Shown here piece by piece: positions 1 to 10,604 of a stretch of 64,000 bases of DNA. Within the stretch, counting starts at the first letter, position 1, and every line of letters starts with the position of its first letter. Made by a program: the position numbers and the translations under genes. The DNA is taken from positions 434,001-498,000 of the forward strand of contig SWDT01000002.1 of NCBI GenBank assembly GCA_009193035.1, in the 5' to 3' direction. The notes under the pieces were generated by a model. It did no database searches, had not been told where the DNA came from, and saw only the letters and a list, made by a program, of their open reading frames with translations. This DNA is from Halicephalobus mephisto (taxonomy: Eukaryota; Nematoda; Chromadorea; Rhabditida; Panagrolaimidae).

Positions 1-514
1 ATTCTTAGAAAATTCCGAAATTCCATATCAAAGTAATTTTGAAAGTTTTATTTTTAATTTTTACAGTAATAAGTTTCCGAATTTTCGAATTCCCGCGCAA
101 AGAGCGAATTGTTGGAGAGTGGAAAAAGTGGTAAATCTGGCAACTCGACCTGACCGACTCGCGCTTTTTTCAAAAATCCTAAAATCTAAAAATTTTAAAA
201 CCACGTTAAAACAACTTTGAAAAACTTTTATTTTTACTTTTTACAATAGTATAACTATTAAAAATAAATTCTCAATCGTTGTGGGTTTAAAAAAGTAATG
301 TGTAATTTTTTGAATTCCCGCGCAAAGAGCGAGTTGTTGGAGAGTGGAAAAAGTGGTAAATCTGGCAACTCGACCTGATCGACTCGCGTTTTTCCAGAAA
401 TCCTAAAATTTCGCGTCAAAACAACTTCAAAAAAGTCTGATTTTGAAAATTTTCCGATTTAATTTTAAATATAAAATAATAAATTTTTAAATTTATATTT
501 TAGGGATCTCGAGG
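1..514. repeat. Upstream region with two copies of a 77 bp dispersed repeat
   Basis: Non-coding. It holds two nearly identical copies (about 87-163 and 312-388) of a repeat that starts GAATTCCCGCGCAAAGAGCG, runs through a GGTAAATCTGGCAACTCG core and ends CGACTCGCG. A third copy lies in an intron at about 3372-3448. The rest is AT-rich. A splice acceptor (TATATTTTAG) ends about 11 bp before the first ATG of the downstream gene, so the 5' end is either trans-spliced or has an untranslated exon further left. Confidence 0.8.
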
Positions 515-3500
515 ATGACCCCTTTGGGGGCTCTTCCGACGTTTTTCCTGTTTCTTTTTTTTCTGGAGACGACAGAAGCCGTGTTTTCGACCATATCTCC
601 GTCTCCAGAATCCCTCGAGGTAAATTTCGTTTTTTATTGTTTTATTTTCGTTCCAGGAACATTACATGAAAATTTACCGACAAAACCAAAGAATTTTGGC
701 AAAGTTGAAAAGTAGGACACCGAAGGTAGACGAAATTTTCGGAAAATTTTTATTAACATGTTTATTGAAAATATTTAATTTTGAATTAATTCTCCAACAT
801 TCCTTGAAAAATTTTTTTTTGAATAATTAATAAAATTGAAAATTCAGAAACCCTCAGAATCAGATGACGGCGTCCTGTTGCCGATCACCGAAGACGAGGA
901 TTCCAAGTGTACTTCAGACAAGATCATCATCCAGAAATTGCTCGAAACTTACCACGAACACAAGACCCCCAGCGAAGTCGGAGTAATTGTCTGGATCGAG
1001 GTCTGGGTACAAGAAGTCGTAAGTTTCCTAAAAATAAATATTTTTCAATTTTTATCTGTGTCCAAGTCTACAAAACAGTGGACATCGAAATCGAAGTAGA
1101 ATTTTCGGAAAACAATCATATAAGCAGGTCAGCTGGAATGTTGCGAGCAATCTGCGGATTTAATTTTTATTTCGATATCTGTTTATCTGCCAGAATGTTG
1201 CGAGCAATCTGCGGGTTTAATTTTTATTTCGAAATATTCATAAATGTACTTATCAATCCGCCAAAATGTTGCGAGCAAAGTGCGGATTTAATTTTAATTT
1301 TGAAACTTTCATAAATGTAGACATAAATATACTTATCAATCTGCCGGAATGTTGCGAGCAATCTGCAGATTTAATTTTGATTTCGACATCTTCATAAATG
1401 TAGACTTAAATGTACTTATCAATCTGCCGGAATGTTGCGAGCAAAGTGCAGAATTAATTTTAATTTCGATATCTCTTTATTTGCCAGAATGTTGCGGGCA
1501 AAGTGCGGATTTAATTTTGATTTTTAATTTTCTTAAATTTTAGAAATTTGTTTTGGAACTATTTTAAAATTTTTAATTTTCTTTTAATTTTAAAAATTTG
1601 TTTTAAAATTTTTAATTTTTGTATTAGTGTGATTAATTTTTTGACTGATTTTTAGAACGCGATAAACGAGATTACCTCTGATTTCGACATGGATATTTAC
1701 GTCACGGAGCTTTGGGTGGATTTGGCCCTTAGATATGACCACATGAATCCCTGTAAATACAATCTCAGTCTTAGTAACGATATTTTGGAAAAAATTTGGA
1801 AACCGAATACGTGTTTCATCAACAGTAAAACAGCCACGATCCACAAGAGTCCTTTCACGAATGTTTTTTTGATGATTTACCCCAACGGGACTGTCTGGGT
1901 GAACTACAGGGTCCAGGTCAAGGGGCCCTGCAACATGGACTTTTCCTCCTTCCCCATGGACACCCAGACCTGCTCGTTGACTTTGGAGTCTTTCAATTAC
2001 AACAATCAAGGCAAGGATTACGGTAGAAATTGAAATTAAAATTAAAAGAAGAAATTTCAGAAGTAGACGCCAGATGGCTTCAGTCCCCCACCCAGCCCCC
2101 GTTGAGTCTCCTTAAAGAAAGCATAGAATTGCCCGATTTCGTCCTCACTAACTACAGTACTTACATGACTCATGTTATTTATCCTGCGGGGATATGGAAC
2201 GAGTTGACGATGACCTTCACGTTCTCCAGGAGGGCCGGATGGTACATACTCCAGGCCTACATCCCGACCTATTCGGCCATATTCATCAGCTGGATCAGCT
2301 TCGTCATCCCCGAGAGGATGATCCCCGCCAGGTACGGTCGTTAATCCACTAAAGCATCGACAGTAAATTTGATAAAAATTAAATCAAAATTAAAGTCATT
2401 CTTGTCAGGACTAAGATTTCAAGTTTATCCCCAGGAAATTAAGATTAAGAAGATTCCAAAATAAAAACCGATTGGTCCCATCACGAATAATTTTTTATTC
2501 ATTTTTCGATGACAAACTTGGTTACTACTTAAATGGATAAACAGTAATTAAACTACTGACTAAAAAGTAAAATATTATTCGTGTTGGGACCAGGATTTCA
2601 AATTTAATCTTTGAAAAATTTTAAAAAATCAAAAAAATCGAAAAAATTTTTTTAATTTTCAAAATAAAAACCGATTGGTCCCATCACGAATGCTTTTTGA
2701 TTTATTTTTCGATGACAAATTTGGTTACTACTTAAATGGATAAACAGTAATTAAATTATTGACTAAAAAGTAAAATATTATTCGTGTTGGGACCAGGATT
2801 TCAAATTTAATTTTAAAAATTTCGTTGATTTTTTCGTTAATCATGTTTGATTTTTTTTCTTTTTTTTGAATATGATTTTTAACTTTTTAGTAACTAATGA
2901 TGTTTTTTCCAGAACAATGCTCTGCGTCAATTCGCTCCTGGCGGCCACGTTCCAATTCGGAAACATCATGAGGAACTTGCCGAGGGTGTCCTACGTCAAG
3001 GCCCTGGATGTCTGGATGCTGGCGATTTTGACTTTCATTTTTGGTTCTCTTCTTGAACTTGCCGTCGTTGGTTCTATTGCGGCCAAAAATGACGTAAAAA
3101 AATTTCTTTTTTAAAAATTGATGGAAAATAATTTTAGAAATTGCTGGCAGTCCAAGTCGCAACAGCACATGCGGCAATTTCGAGGACGAATTCCGGGATA
3201 TCAGGGGACCAACATACAGTTCCCCAGGCCCCCTCCCTTAAGCTCTGTAGACACGCCGTCAACAACACTCATGAACATTCCCCTCATCCCTACAGACTCT
3301 ACGGTAGCATTAAAAGTCATTTTTTTATTTATTAAAAAACAAAAAAAACGATATAACTTTTCCAAATTTTTGAATTCCCGCGCAAAGAGCGAGTTGTTGG
3401 AGAGTGGAAAAAGTGGTAAATCTGGCAACTCGTACCTGATCGACTCGCTCTGTCCTCACTCGCGTTTTTCGACAATCCTAGTTTTTTGAATAATTTTAAA

Positions 3501-4509
3501 ATTTCGCATCAGAACAATCTCGAAAATTTTTGATTTCTATAATAATGATTTATTATTTTAATCTTCAGATGATCCGAGAACCAGAAGACGGATGTTCTTT
3601 TCCCCCACTGAAGGTTTCGTTCAATCCCCCGTCCAGCCGAGGTAGGATTTTTTAAAAATAAATTACTGTAACTTTGAGTTCCAGGCAATCAGAAAGAATT
3701 CTCCTTCTCGAGAGCAAGGACGACCCTAGACTTCCCCAAGGCCTCAAGGACCGGATCTGGGGCTTCATCACTCAATTCAGAAAATCCGAACCCTGGACGA
3801 CGGAGCAGATCGACAGGTTCTCCATCTACGCCTTCCCCACCACCTTTGCTCTCTTCAATGTAAGCCAGCCAAACCTAGTATTCAAGTTAATAATCGAAAA
3901 ATAACCAAAAATCATTCGCGATAAGACCATTTTTTATTCCATAATTCCTTCGATGATTTTTAAAATTATGTTTCAAATTCTGGTCCTGACACGAATAATT
4001 TTAAATTAATTTTTAAACTATTAACTTGATTAAAACTTTTTTAAACCTAATTCGTGACAGGACCACTAAATTTTCAACGATTTTATTATTTTTCTCTCTT
4101 TTGAAAAATAATTTTTAAATTCTGGTCCTGACACGAATAATTTTAAATTAATTTTTAAATTATTAACTTGGTTAAAACTTCTTTAAATATAATTCGTGAC
4201 AGGACCACTGAATTTTCGACGATTTTATTATTTTTTCTCTTTTCAAAAATAATTTTTGAATTCTGGTCCTAACACGAATAATTTTAAATTTATCTTTTGA
4301 CTGTTAACTTGATTAAAACTTTTTAAAATATAATTCGTGACGGGACCACTGAATTTTCGATAATTTCTTTTTTAGAATAATTTTTAAACCCTGGTTTTGA
4401 CACGAACAATTTTTAAACCATTTTTGACCATTAATTTTATTAATTTTAAAAAATAATAAATTTGTTTTAGATCTTCTACTGGACGTATTACCTATCTCGA
4501 GCTACTTGA
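515..4509 (+). CDS. Cys-loop ligand-gated ion channel subunit
   Basis: Ten exons (515-619, 657-725, 848-1018, 1656-2022, 2061-2331, 2913-3093, 3138-3303, 3569-3641, 3685-3859, 4471-4509) give 538 aa. Order: signal peptide (about 1-22), extracellular ligand-binding domain, Cys-loop with exactly 13 residues between the cysteines (about 207-221, [15 protein letters not shown]), TM1 (about 297-320), TM2 preceded by Pro-Ala-Arg, TM3, a long cytoplasmic loop, and TM4 just before the stop ([15 protein letters not shown]...). The PAR residues at the TM2 mouth are typical of anion-selective GABA/glycine-like channels, and the segment [15 protein letters not shown] is family-typical. It should form a pentameric plasma-membrane channel gated by a neurotransmitter. 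Nematodes have many lgc genes and I cannot say which one this is, nor its ligand. The start is chosen because the signal peptide follows it. An AATAAAA-type signal lies about 60 bp after the stop. Confidence 0.93.
1019..1655. repeat. Intron with six-copy GTTGCGAGCAA repeat array
   Basis: Intron 3 of the channel gene. Between about 1135 and 1510 the sequence ATGTTGCGAGCAA, followed by a TCTGC or AGTGC variant and GGATTTAATTTT, recurs six times at uneven spacing (about 55-85 bp). The same family recurs at 31990-32290 (opposite strand), around 38185, and at 52700-53025. Frames stay open by chance in places, but there is no coding signal. Confidence 0.8.
2473..2592. mobile_element. 120 bp palindromic MITE-like element, copy 1
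   Basis: Lies in the TM2 intron of the channel gene. It begins TGGTCCCATCACGAAT and ends ATTCGTGTTGGGACCA, an imperfect inverted repeat of 16 bp. A second copy of the same length follows at 2676-2795 with few differences. There is no coding capacity. Confidence 0.7.
2676..2795. mobile_element. 120 bp palindromic MITE-like element, copy 2
   Basis: Near-identical to the element at 2473-2592, in the same orientation and same intron, with the same terminal inverted repeats. About 20-25 bp of flanking sequence on each side is also shared (CAAAATAAAAACCGAT before, GGATTTCAAATTTAAT after), so the duplication unit is longer than the palindrome itself. Confidence 0.7.
3372..3448. repeat. Third copy of the 77 bp dispersed repeat
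   Basis: Lies in the intron between the exons ending at 3303 and starting at 3569. It matches the copies at 87-163 and 312-388 almost base for base, with one inserted base in the ACTCG/TACC stretch near its end. Confidence 0.75.
3860..4470. repeat. Last intron of channel gene with three 85 bp palindromic elements
   Basis: Three elements of equal length (3981-4065, 4123-4207, 4264-4348) begin TGGTCCTGACACGAAT (or a one-base variant) and end ATTCGTGACAGGACCA. They are short inverted-repeat elements like those at 2473-2795 but with a different, AT-rich centre. A degenerate fourth left end sits near 4391. Confidence 0.75.
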
Positions 4510-4716
4510 CCCAAAATACCTAGTGCCTTATAAAAATACTTTTACCAAATATTATTGTGTAAATAATAAAATTAATTCACGTAGGACTTGGAAAATTTGT
4601 GATTCTTTCGAAATCTATTGTTCTGAATCCCGGCAACAGGTCGTCATGGAATTTGGATTTTTTTGGATTTTTTCTCCAGAAAAAATTGTTTTTTTCAAAT
4701 TTGTCTTTGATGAAAA

Positions 4717-7435
4717 ATGAATTCTGCACCTTATATTTCGCACTTTAGTAAGTTATTTATTAAAATTAAAATTTTGTTGGAAATTTAAAAAAATAAAAGA
4801 TTTTCAAATTTTATAAATTTTAAAAAATTTGAAATTTTTTAAATTTAAAAAAAATTAGAATTTAGTAAAAATTTGAAATTTTATAAATTTAAAAAAAATT
4901 TAGAATTTAGTAAAAATTTGAAATTTTTTAGAATATTTTCGAAATTTTTAGGATTTTTCAGAATTCAATGATTTTGAAAATTTTTTAAATTTAGAAGTTT
5001 TTAGAATCTTGTAGAATTTGTAAAATTCAAAAGTAATAATTTTTCAGAATCTAGTGGAAAATTTCGCAATTTTCTAAAAGCTTCTAGAACCTCCCTGAAT
5101 CTAGTGAAAATTCTGAAATTTTCTATAATCCTCCAGAATCCAAGAAATTGAAACCACGAATTCTGTTTTTATAAATTCCAGAAATTCGTGTCAGGACAAT
5201 TTCGAAGTAATTTTGAATATTTTAGCTCCTAGTATCTACGATCCCTACAACAATATTTCTTTCGTTGAGTTGAACAAAGCTCGGAGAGGGGAATATGACC
5301 GGCCGATCGAGGACAGGGTCTACAACAGGGACTACAAACCCCCCACGGCAAAGGTCTACATCAGGAGAAACGGGGAAATTGACGCCAGGTTGGTTCGGTT
5401 TTATTTTTAAAAACCAATGTTGTGTGGTCCTTGGGCATGATCGTCAGATTTGAAATCATTCACTCAATTTAGTGCGATTTTCATCGTTTTAAAGACCTCT
5501 CAAATGCTGTAATAATCTAATATAGCTTATTTATTCGCTTAAATAATGAATAGTGTTAAACTTCCAGTAGATACATAGAATAGGTTAATTTTCGGAATTT
5601 TGCTTTCCTGTCTTTCCTGAATGAACCCTCTCGCTCGCTCACTTAATGGGTGCGAGTGAACTCTCTCTCATTCACCTATGGACGCGAGTGAACCCTCTCG
5701 CTCGCTCACTTAATGGACGCGAGCGAACCCTCTCTCATTCACCCATGGACGCGAGTGAACCCTCTCGCTCGCTCACTTAATGGACGCGAGTGAACTTTCT
5801 CTCATTCACCCATGGACGCGAGTGAACTCTCTCGCTCGCTCACTTAATGGACGCGAGTGAACTCTCTCTCGCTCGCTCATGAATGCGAATGGTTTATCTT
5901 TCTCACATTCTTGTCAACTGGTAGTTTTGCGAATGAAGTGACAAATCTGGTTATTCAATGAATTTTTTGCTGATAAATACCAAATGTTTTTTGTAATACC
6001 TCCAAAGTTTCATAGTGGTGAAAAATAAATTTAGACCGAAATTGTTCGTCTGGAGAATTTGGAAGACTCAGAAACTAGATGACGTCATTGAAGAAATGGC
6101 CAATCATCTGGACTTGAATCCTGACGGAGCGATTCTTTACGATTCTCAAGGCCACATGATTAGTGAACCTGACGAAATCTACGAAGGCGGAACATACGTC
6201 ATCGGACATCACGAGCCTTTTGACGGACAGTTCATCGAGGCAACCAACGGCCACGCTTCTACTAATAGATCTTCCAATTACAATTCGTATCAGAGTAGTT
6301 ATTCTAAACCTCAGAAATCCCACAAATCGAAGAAAACCACCATGCCGAGACCGGAATCCAGCTTCACCTACGGCGACAGAACAGAAATCTACTCCCTCGT
6401 CGACGACGGTGGCTACGATCCCCCTTACATCGCTTCTCCAAGGACTTCTGATTTCGGAAATTACAATATTTACAGAAACGACGACGACTACGAATACGAA
6501 GAAACGCCTTGGGCTGATCTGGACGAGCTCACCAGAAAAGACAGACAAATGCTTCAAAAACACAAACAGTAAATTTTCGAAAATTAAAAATAGACATTAT
6601 TGAAAAATCATCTCAACACGAATTTTTAAAATTCTAAAATAAGTAAAAAAATAAAAAAATATATTTAGGCAAAAATCACCAAATTTACCATTTTTTCCAT
6701 TTTATGCGATTCACTCGCTCTCGCGCGGGAATTCAAAAACTCCAAAAAAATTTAAAACTAAAATACTGTAAATTCAAAAATCTTCTACAAAAGAAACTTT
6801 AAAATAACTATAAAATCCAAATTTTTTACTTTCCTAAAAATTCATGTTGAGATAAATCCGTGACAAAAAAATTTCAATTTTTGAAAATTTTCCAGAAAAT
6901 ACGGTTATCGTCGATCCAGAAGTGCTGTAATATACAACCGAAAGGACCAAACAAATCCAGATGCTTATATAATCTATGCCTTTTTGAACGGTCAAGGACT
7001 AGAATGCCAATGCATCAGTTTCAACAGGATCCAACTCGAAAAAGGCTTAACTTTCCTTCTTGAACTTGTCGCCAGACGATACAATGTCAAGCCATCAAAG
7101 TTGGAATTTTATATTTAAAAACTAAAATGCTTACCCATTTCAGACTCGTCAATATGGATGGAGTAAAAATACGAGATGTGACGGAGCTCATGTCCAGAGG
7201 GGCTTATGTTCTGATTCCGGTTGGACAGAGCTTCAGAGACACCTGGTACTTCCTTCCTGACAACGCCATCGACACTAGTACTGATTACGAAAGGGTTCGG
7301 GCCAGGAGTGCTCAGAGAGACAGATACATCCAGAAACAGGAGGCAAAGAAGTACAAACAATCAAAAACCAGGCAGAAGCCAGGAAACAAGAAACAAACCT
7401 ATTCCAGAACACAATCTTTGGGGTATAGACGGTAG
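4717..7435 (+). CDS. Tandem doublecortin-domain protein
   Basis: Five exons (4717-4747, 5226-5388, 6035-6568, 6896-7099, 7144-7435) give 407 aa. The first doublecortin domain (about 50-128) shows KVYIRRNG, a central DDVIEEMANHL helix and the LYDSQGHMISEPDEIYEGGTYV signature. The second (about 262-353) shows AYIIYAFLNGQGLE, a helix FLLELVARRYN, and NMDGVKIRDVTELMSRGAYV. A Ser/Pro/Tyr-rich linker separates them and a basic Lys/Gln/Arg tail follows. Tandem doublecortin domains bind microtubules, so a cytoskeletal role (neurites, cilia or spindle) is expected. No kinase domain is present, unlike ZYG-8/DCLK. The small first exon is inferred from its in-phase donor and is the least certain part. 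The gene begins only 207 bp after the channel gene, leaving room for an operon. Confidence 0.85.
4748..5225. other. AT-rich intron, low complexity
   Basis: First intron of the doublecortin gene. It is made of imperfect repeats of AAATTTGAAATTTTATAAATTTAAAAA type, then TCTAGAA-rich sequence. No gene is visible. Confidence 0.7.
5620..5885. repeat. GC-richer minisatellite in doublecortin intron
   Basis: Tandem array of about 60 bp units, each combining ATGGACGCGAGTGAA, CCTCTCGCTCGCTCACTTA and CTCTCTCATTCACC. About four units lie between the exons at 5388 and 6035. Base composition contrasts sharply with the surrounding AT-rich intron. No coding signal. Confidence 0.8.
6569..6895. other. Intron with a fragment of the dispersed repeat
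   Basis: Third intron of the doublecortin gene. It is AT-rich; at about 6706-6736 the sequence CACTCGCTCTCGCGCGGGAATTC is the reverse-complement left end of the 77 bp repeat family seen at 87-163. Nothing else recognised. Confidence 0.5.
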
Positions 7436-7541
7436 TAGACTTAAATGGGGAAGTTCATAATTGTCAAATTCAACGAATAATAAACAGGGAACTACTGGAT
7501 TTCCTACTTGTATTTGGAATATTCGGAATCAATCAACTACA

Positions 7542-7832
7542 TCAGCATCGTAGGCCTTGTGCAACCGTCATGAAAACTCCAAAAGACCCGCCCGATTGAG
7601 CTGCGACTTTACCGATTTGAGTGAACATTTCCTTTCCTCTCAGACCCAACCTGAAATCGAGAGTAGTATCGTGATGAAAATCGATGTCTTACCTCCATGC
7701 TCCAAAACCTCCGAGAAGAACACCAGTTGCTCCGCCGATCATGGCACCCATCATGAAACCCATCTTGAGTTTCTGGAAGCAAGTCGGGCCTTGGCCTCCG
7801 CCGACGACTTGGTATCCTGCCGGGACTGGCAT
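7542..7832 (-). CDS. romo1: ROMO1 (reactive oxygen species modulator 1) homologue
   Basis: Two exons (7693-7832, then 7542-7650) around a 42 bp intron give 82 aa, the family's usual size. The small mitochondrial inner-membrane protein ROMO1/Mgr2 works with the TIM23 import channel and modulates ROS. Diagnostic features are CFQKLKMGFMMGAMIGG (first membrane helix with the preceding Cys-Phe), the LRGKEMFTQIGK loop, a second Gly-rich helix (SGGSFGVFMTVA) and the C-terminal GLRC. It is not visible as one open frame because of the intron. It is convergent with the doublecortin gene (stops 106 bp apart) and divergent from the succinyl-CoA ligase gene. Confidence 0.93.
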
Positions 7833-8681
7833 CACTAATCAAACCTTAAAATTTCACAGTTACTTCATATATCAAACATGCATAAAACACGACTACGAAG
7901 AACACAGATCATGATCCAAAATCCAAAGAGTAAAGATAACTTGAATAAGATAAAATTAGATTTTTTAAATTAGAAGAAATCTACAGTTATTTCATATATC
8001 AAAAACCTATAAAGTAATCTTATAAGGAATACAGTTTAGAATCCTACAGTTTAAGAAGCAAATCAATAGGTAAAGAGGGATTACGAAATATGTAGAATTT
8101 CGAAATTAGGTTAATCTTAAATAACTTAAAAAACAATTTCATATATCAAAAACCTATAAAACAATCCTACAATATACATACTAAAAATCCTACAGTTTAA
8201 GAAATAAACCAATAGGTAAATAAGAAGAAGTAAAAATAGATAAAATTGAATTTTTCGAAAAACCTTTTTAAAATTCTACAAAATTAGTTGATATATCAAC
8301 CAAGCGTGAAAAAGGACTACAAACAACATAGTGCATAATCCTACAACTCAAAGGGTAAAACAAAATTAATTAGAAGTAGATAAAACAGAATTTTTTGCAT
8401 CAGAGTAACCGCATGCAGGACAGTTTTCACTTGTTCGTCTCGGAACAGCGCCCGGACAGAGCGAGTCATTCTGTTCTTTGATTTTGACGCACAAAAAACT
8501 CAGAGGATTTACGTCGATATCCCTAAACTTTTTACACTTACTTGTTTGTCCGACATTTTTATCATTTTAACCTTGGATCTCATGTAACTTATCTGTTCGT
8601 TATATTTGTTGGAAAATTTTATTTAATTTTAATTCGCAAATTTCGGATTTTCAGGACGACGTTTCTGGAGAACCCGTCAGA
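7833..8681. other. Divergent intergenic region, ROMO1 / succinyl-CoA ligase
   Basis: About 850 bp between two divergently transcribed mitochondrial genes. From 7850 to 8320 it carries imperfect repeats (CAGTTATTTCATATATCAAAAACCTATAAA and AATCCTACAGTTTAAGAA). A GC-richer, more complex block at 8400-8520 may hold the promoters. A splice acceptor (GGATTTTCAG) ends at about 8654, 27 bp before the ligase ATG. Confidence 0.6.
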
Positions 8682-10604
8682 ATGCTGCCGCGGAGTGGAT
8701 CTTTGTTGAAAAAATATGCAGAGGTTAATTTTTGATGATAAATAAAAAGTTAATATATGAATTTTTTAAGTTAGCTAAGCAGTCGGCGAGAACTTTGATG
8801 CTTCAGGAGCATCACGGAATGAAGCTCCTCGACAAGGCCGACATCAAGGTTCCACCTCATGGAGTTGCTAAATCTGGAGAAGAAGCTATGGAACAAGCCA
8901 AAAGAATCGGCGGTAAGGATTACGTCATCAAGGCCCAGGTTCTGGCCGGAGGCAGAGGCAAGGGCTACTTTGATTCCGGACTTCAAGGAGGCGTTCAAGT
9001 CGTTTTCACGTGAGTTTCTCTTCAGAATCACCTTTATTTGTTTTTATGTTTCAGTCCAGATGAAGCCAAAGCCAAGACAGAACAGATGATCGGGTTCAAT
9101 TTGATCACGAAACAAACAGGAGAACGTGGACGTCGTTGTGAGGAAGTTTTGGTTTGCAAGCGTCTTTTTACTCGAAGAGAATACTATTTCTCCATCACTC
9201 TTGACAGAATTACTAACGTATGTTTACATTGGCTCCCATACAGTATTCAGCAGTTTCGGAACGGTCGTGATATGTTCCAAATGATAACTTGAACCAGAGG
9301 ATTGAGAAATATCACTGGTATTTCAAATTACACAGGGTGTTCTGGGAATTTCAGTAATATCCAATACTTTTGTTGGTGTATAGAAAAGCAAATTACAGCC
9401 TATAGTTCTGAAATTTCGGACTAAACTGGTTTTTGAGTCGTTTTCAAAATAAGATGACTATACTTTTGGTCAGGTGCATCTCTGATCTATCTATAACATT
9501 GTTTTTTAAAGATTTAACACCATGTAATCCGTAATTTTTTGACTATTTGCCGTAAGATGTTCCAGATGACGTAATTTCTGAATCAGAATTTTTGGAAGTA
9601 TTGGAAATTCAAATTATAGATCATATTCTGGGAATTTCAGTAATATACAGTGCTTTCCCATTTCCGTGCAATGGCACAAGTTATATTTGAATTTTCAGGG
9701 CCCAGTTCTGATTGGTTCTTCTCGTGGTGGTGTGAACATTGAGGAAGTTGCGGCCACTGATCCCAGTGCTATCATCACTTGTCCGATTGACGTCCATGTC
9801 GGAGTTACTTCGGAAATTGCTCACGATGTTGCTGGAAAAATGGGATTCCAGAATGAATGTAAGGATCAAGCTGCTGATATTATTCAGAAATTATACAAAT
9901 TGTTTGTTAAAAATGATTGCACTTTGTTGGAGATCAATCCAATGGCTGAAGATGTCAATGGGGATGTTTATTGTATGGATTGCAAGGTTCTCATTGATTC
10001 AAATGCTGAATTTCGTCAAAAAGAAATCTTTGGTTTGAAAGATGACAAACAAGAAGATCCTCTAGAAATCCGTGCTGCTAAAGCTAACTTGAATTATATC
10101 CGTCTCGATGGAAATATTGGATGTTTGGTCAATGGAGCTGGTCTTGCTATGGCTACAATGGATATTATTAAGCTTCATGGTGGTGAACCTGCTAATTTCC
10201 TCGATGTTGGAGGTGGGGCTACTGTAGAACAAGTTACTGAAGCTTTTAGAATTATTACTGCTGATAAAGAGAAAGTTCATGCTATTCTTGTGAATATTTT
10301 TGGTGGAATTATGAGATGTGATATTATTGCTCAAGGAATCATCAAAGCTGCTGCTGAACTTGATTTGAAGATTCCTATTGTTGTTCGACTTCAAGGTTGG
10401 ATTTTTGTGATTTTGATTATTATAGTTTTGTTTATTTCAGGAACTCGTGTTGATGATGCAAAAGCTTTGATTGCTAGTTCTAACATGAGAATTCTTGCTT
10501 GTGACAGTTTAGAAGAAGCTGCTAAAATGTCTGTCAAACTTTCAAACATTGTTCAATTGGCTAAAGATGCTGCAGTTGATGTGAAATTTGAATTAGGAAT
10601 ATAA
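8682..10604 (+). CDS. suca-1: Succinyl-CoA ligase [ADP-forming] beta subunit, mitochondrial
   Basis: Five exons (8682-8723, about 8771-9009, 9055-9217, 9699-10395, 10441-10604) give about 434 aa. It catalyses the substrate-level phosphorylation step of the TCA cycle in the mitochondrial matrix with the alpha subunit. The short first exon ([14 protein letters not shown]) looks like a presequence. ATP-grasp features are [22 protein letters not shown] and LLEINPM; the ligase half shows [26 protein letters not shown] and [11 protein letters not shown]. Residues such as [19 protein letters not shown] and a DVKFELGI end match the ADP-forming SUCLA2 type better than the GTP-forming type. The second exon could instead start at 8780 (three fewer residues). 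The last intron is 45 nt and has no stop, so an unspliced reading looks falsely open. A long 3' UTR probably ends near the AATAAAG at about 10924. Confidence 0.93.
9218..9698. other. Intron of succinyl-CoA ligase gene
   Basis: Non-coding. It contains two copies of a TTCTGGGAATTTCAGTAATAT sequence (about 9339 and 9627). Nothing else recognised. Confidence 0.6.

Noticed and set aside
2473..2795. Possible transposase remnant between palindromic ends
   Set aside because: The interior is only about 90 bp of AT-rich sequence with no open frame.
6075..6563. Minus-strand frame of 162 codons
   Set aside because: Antisense to the doublecortin exon, whose plus-strand protein has two clear domains.
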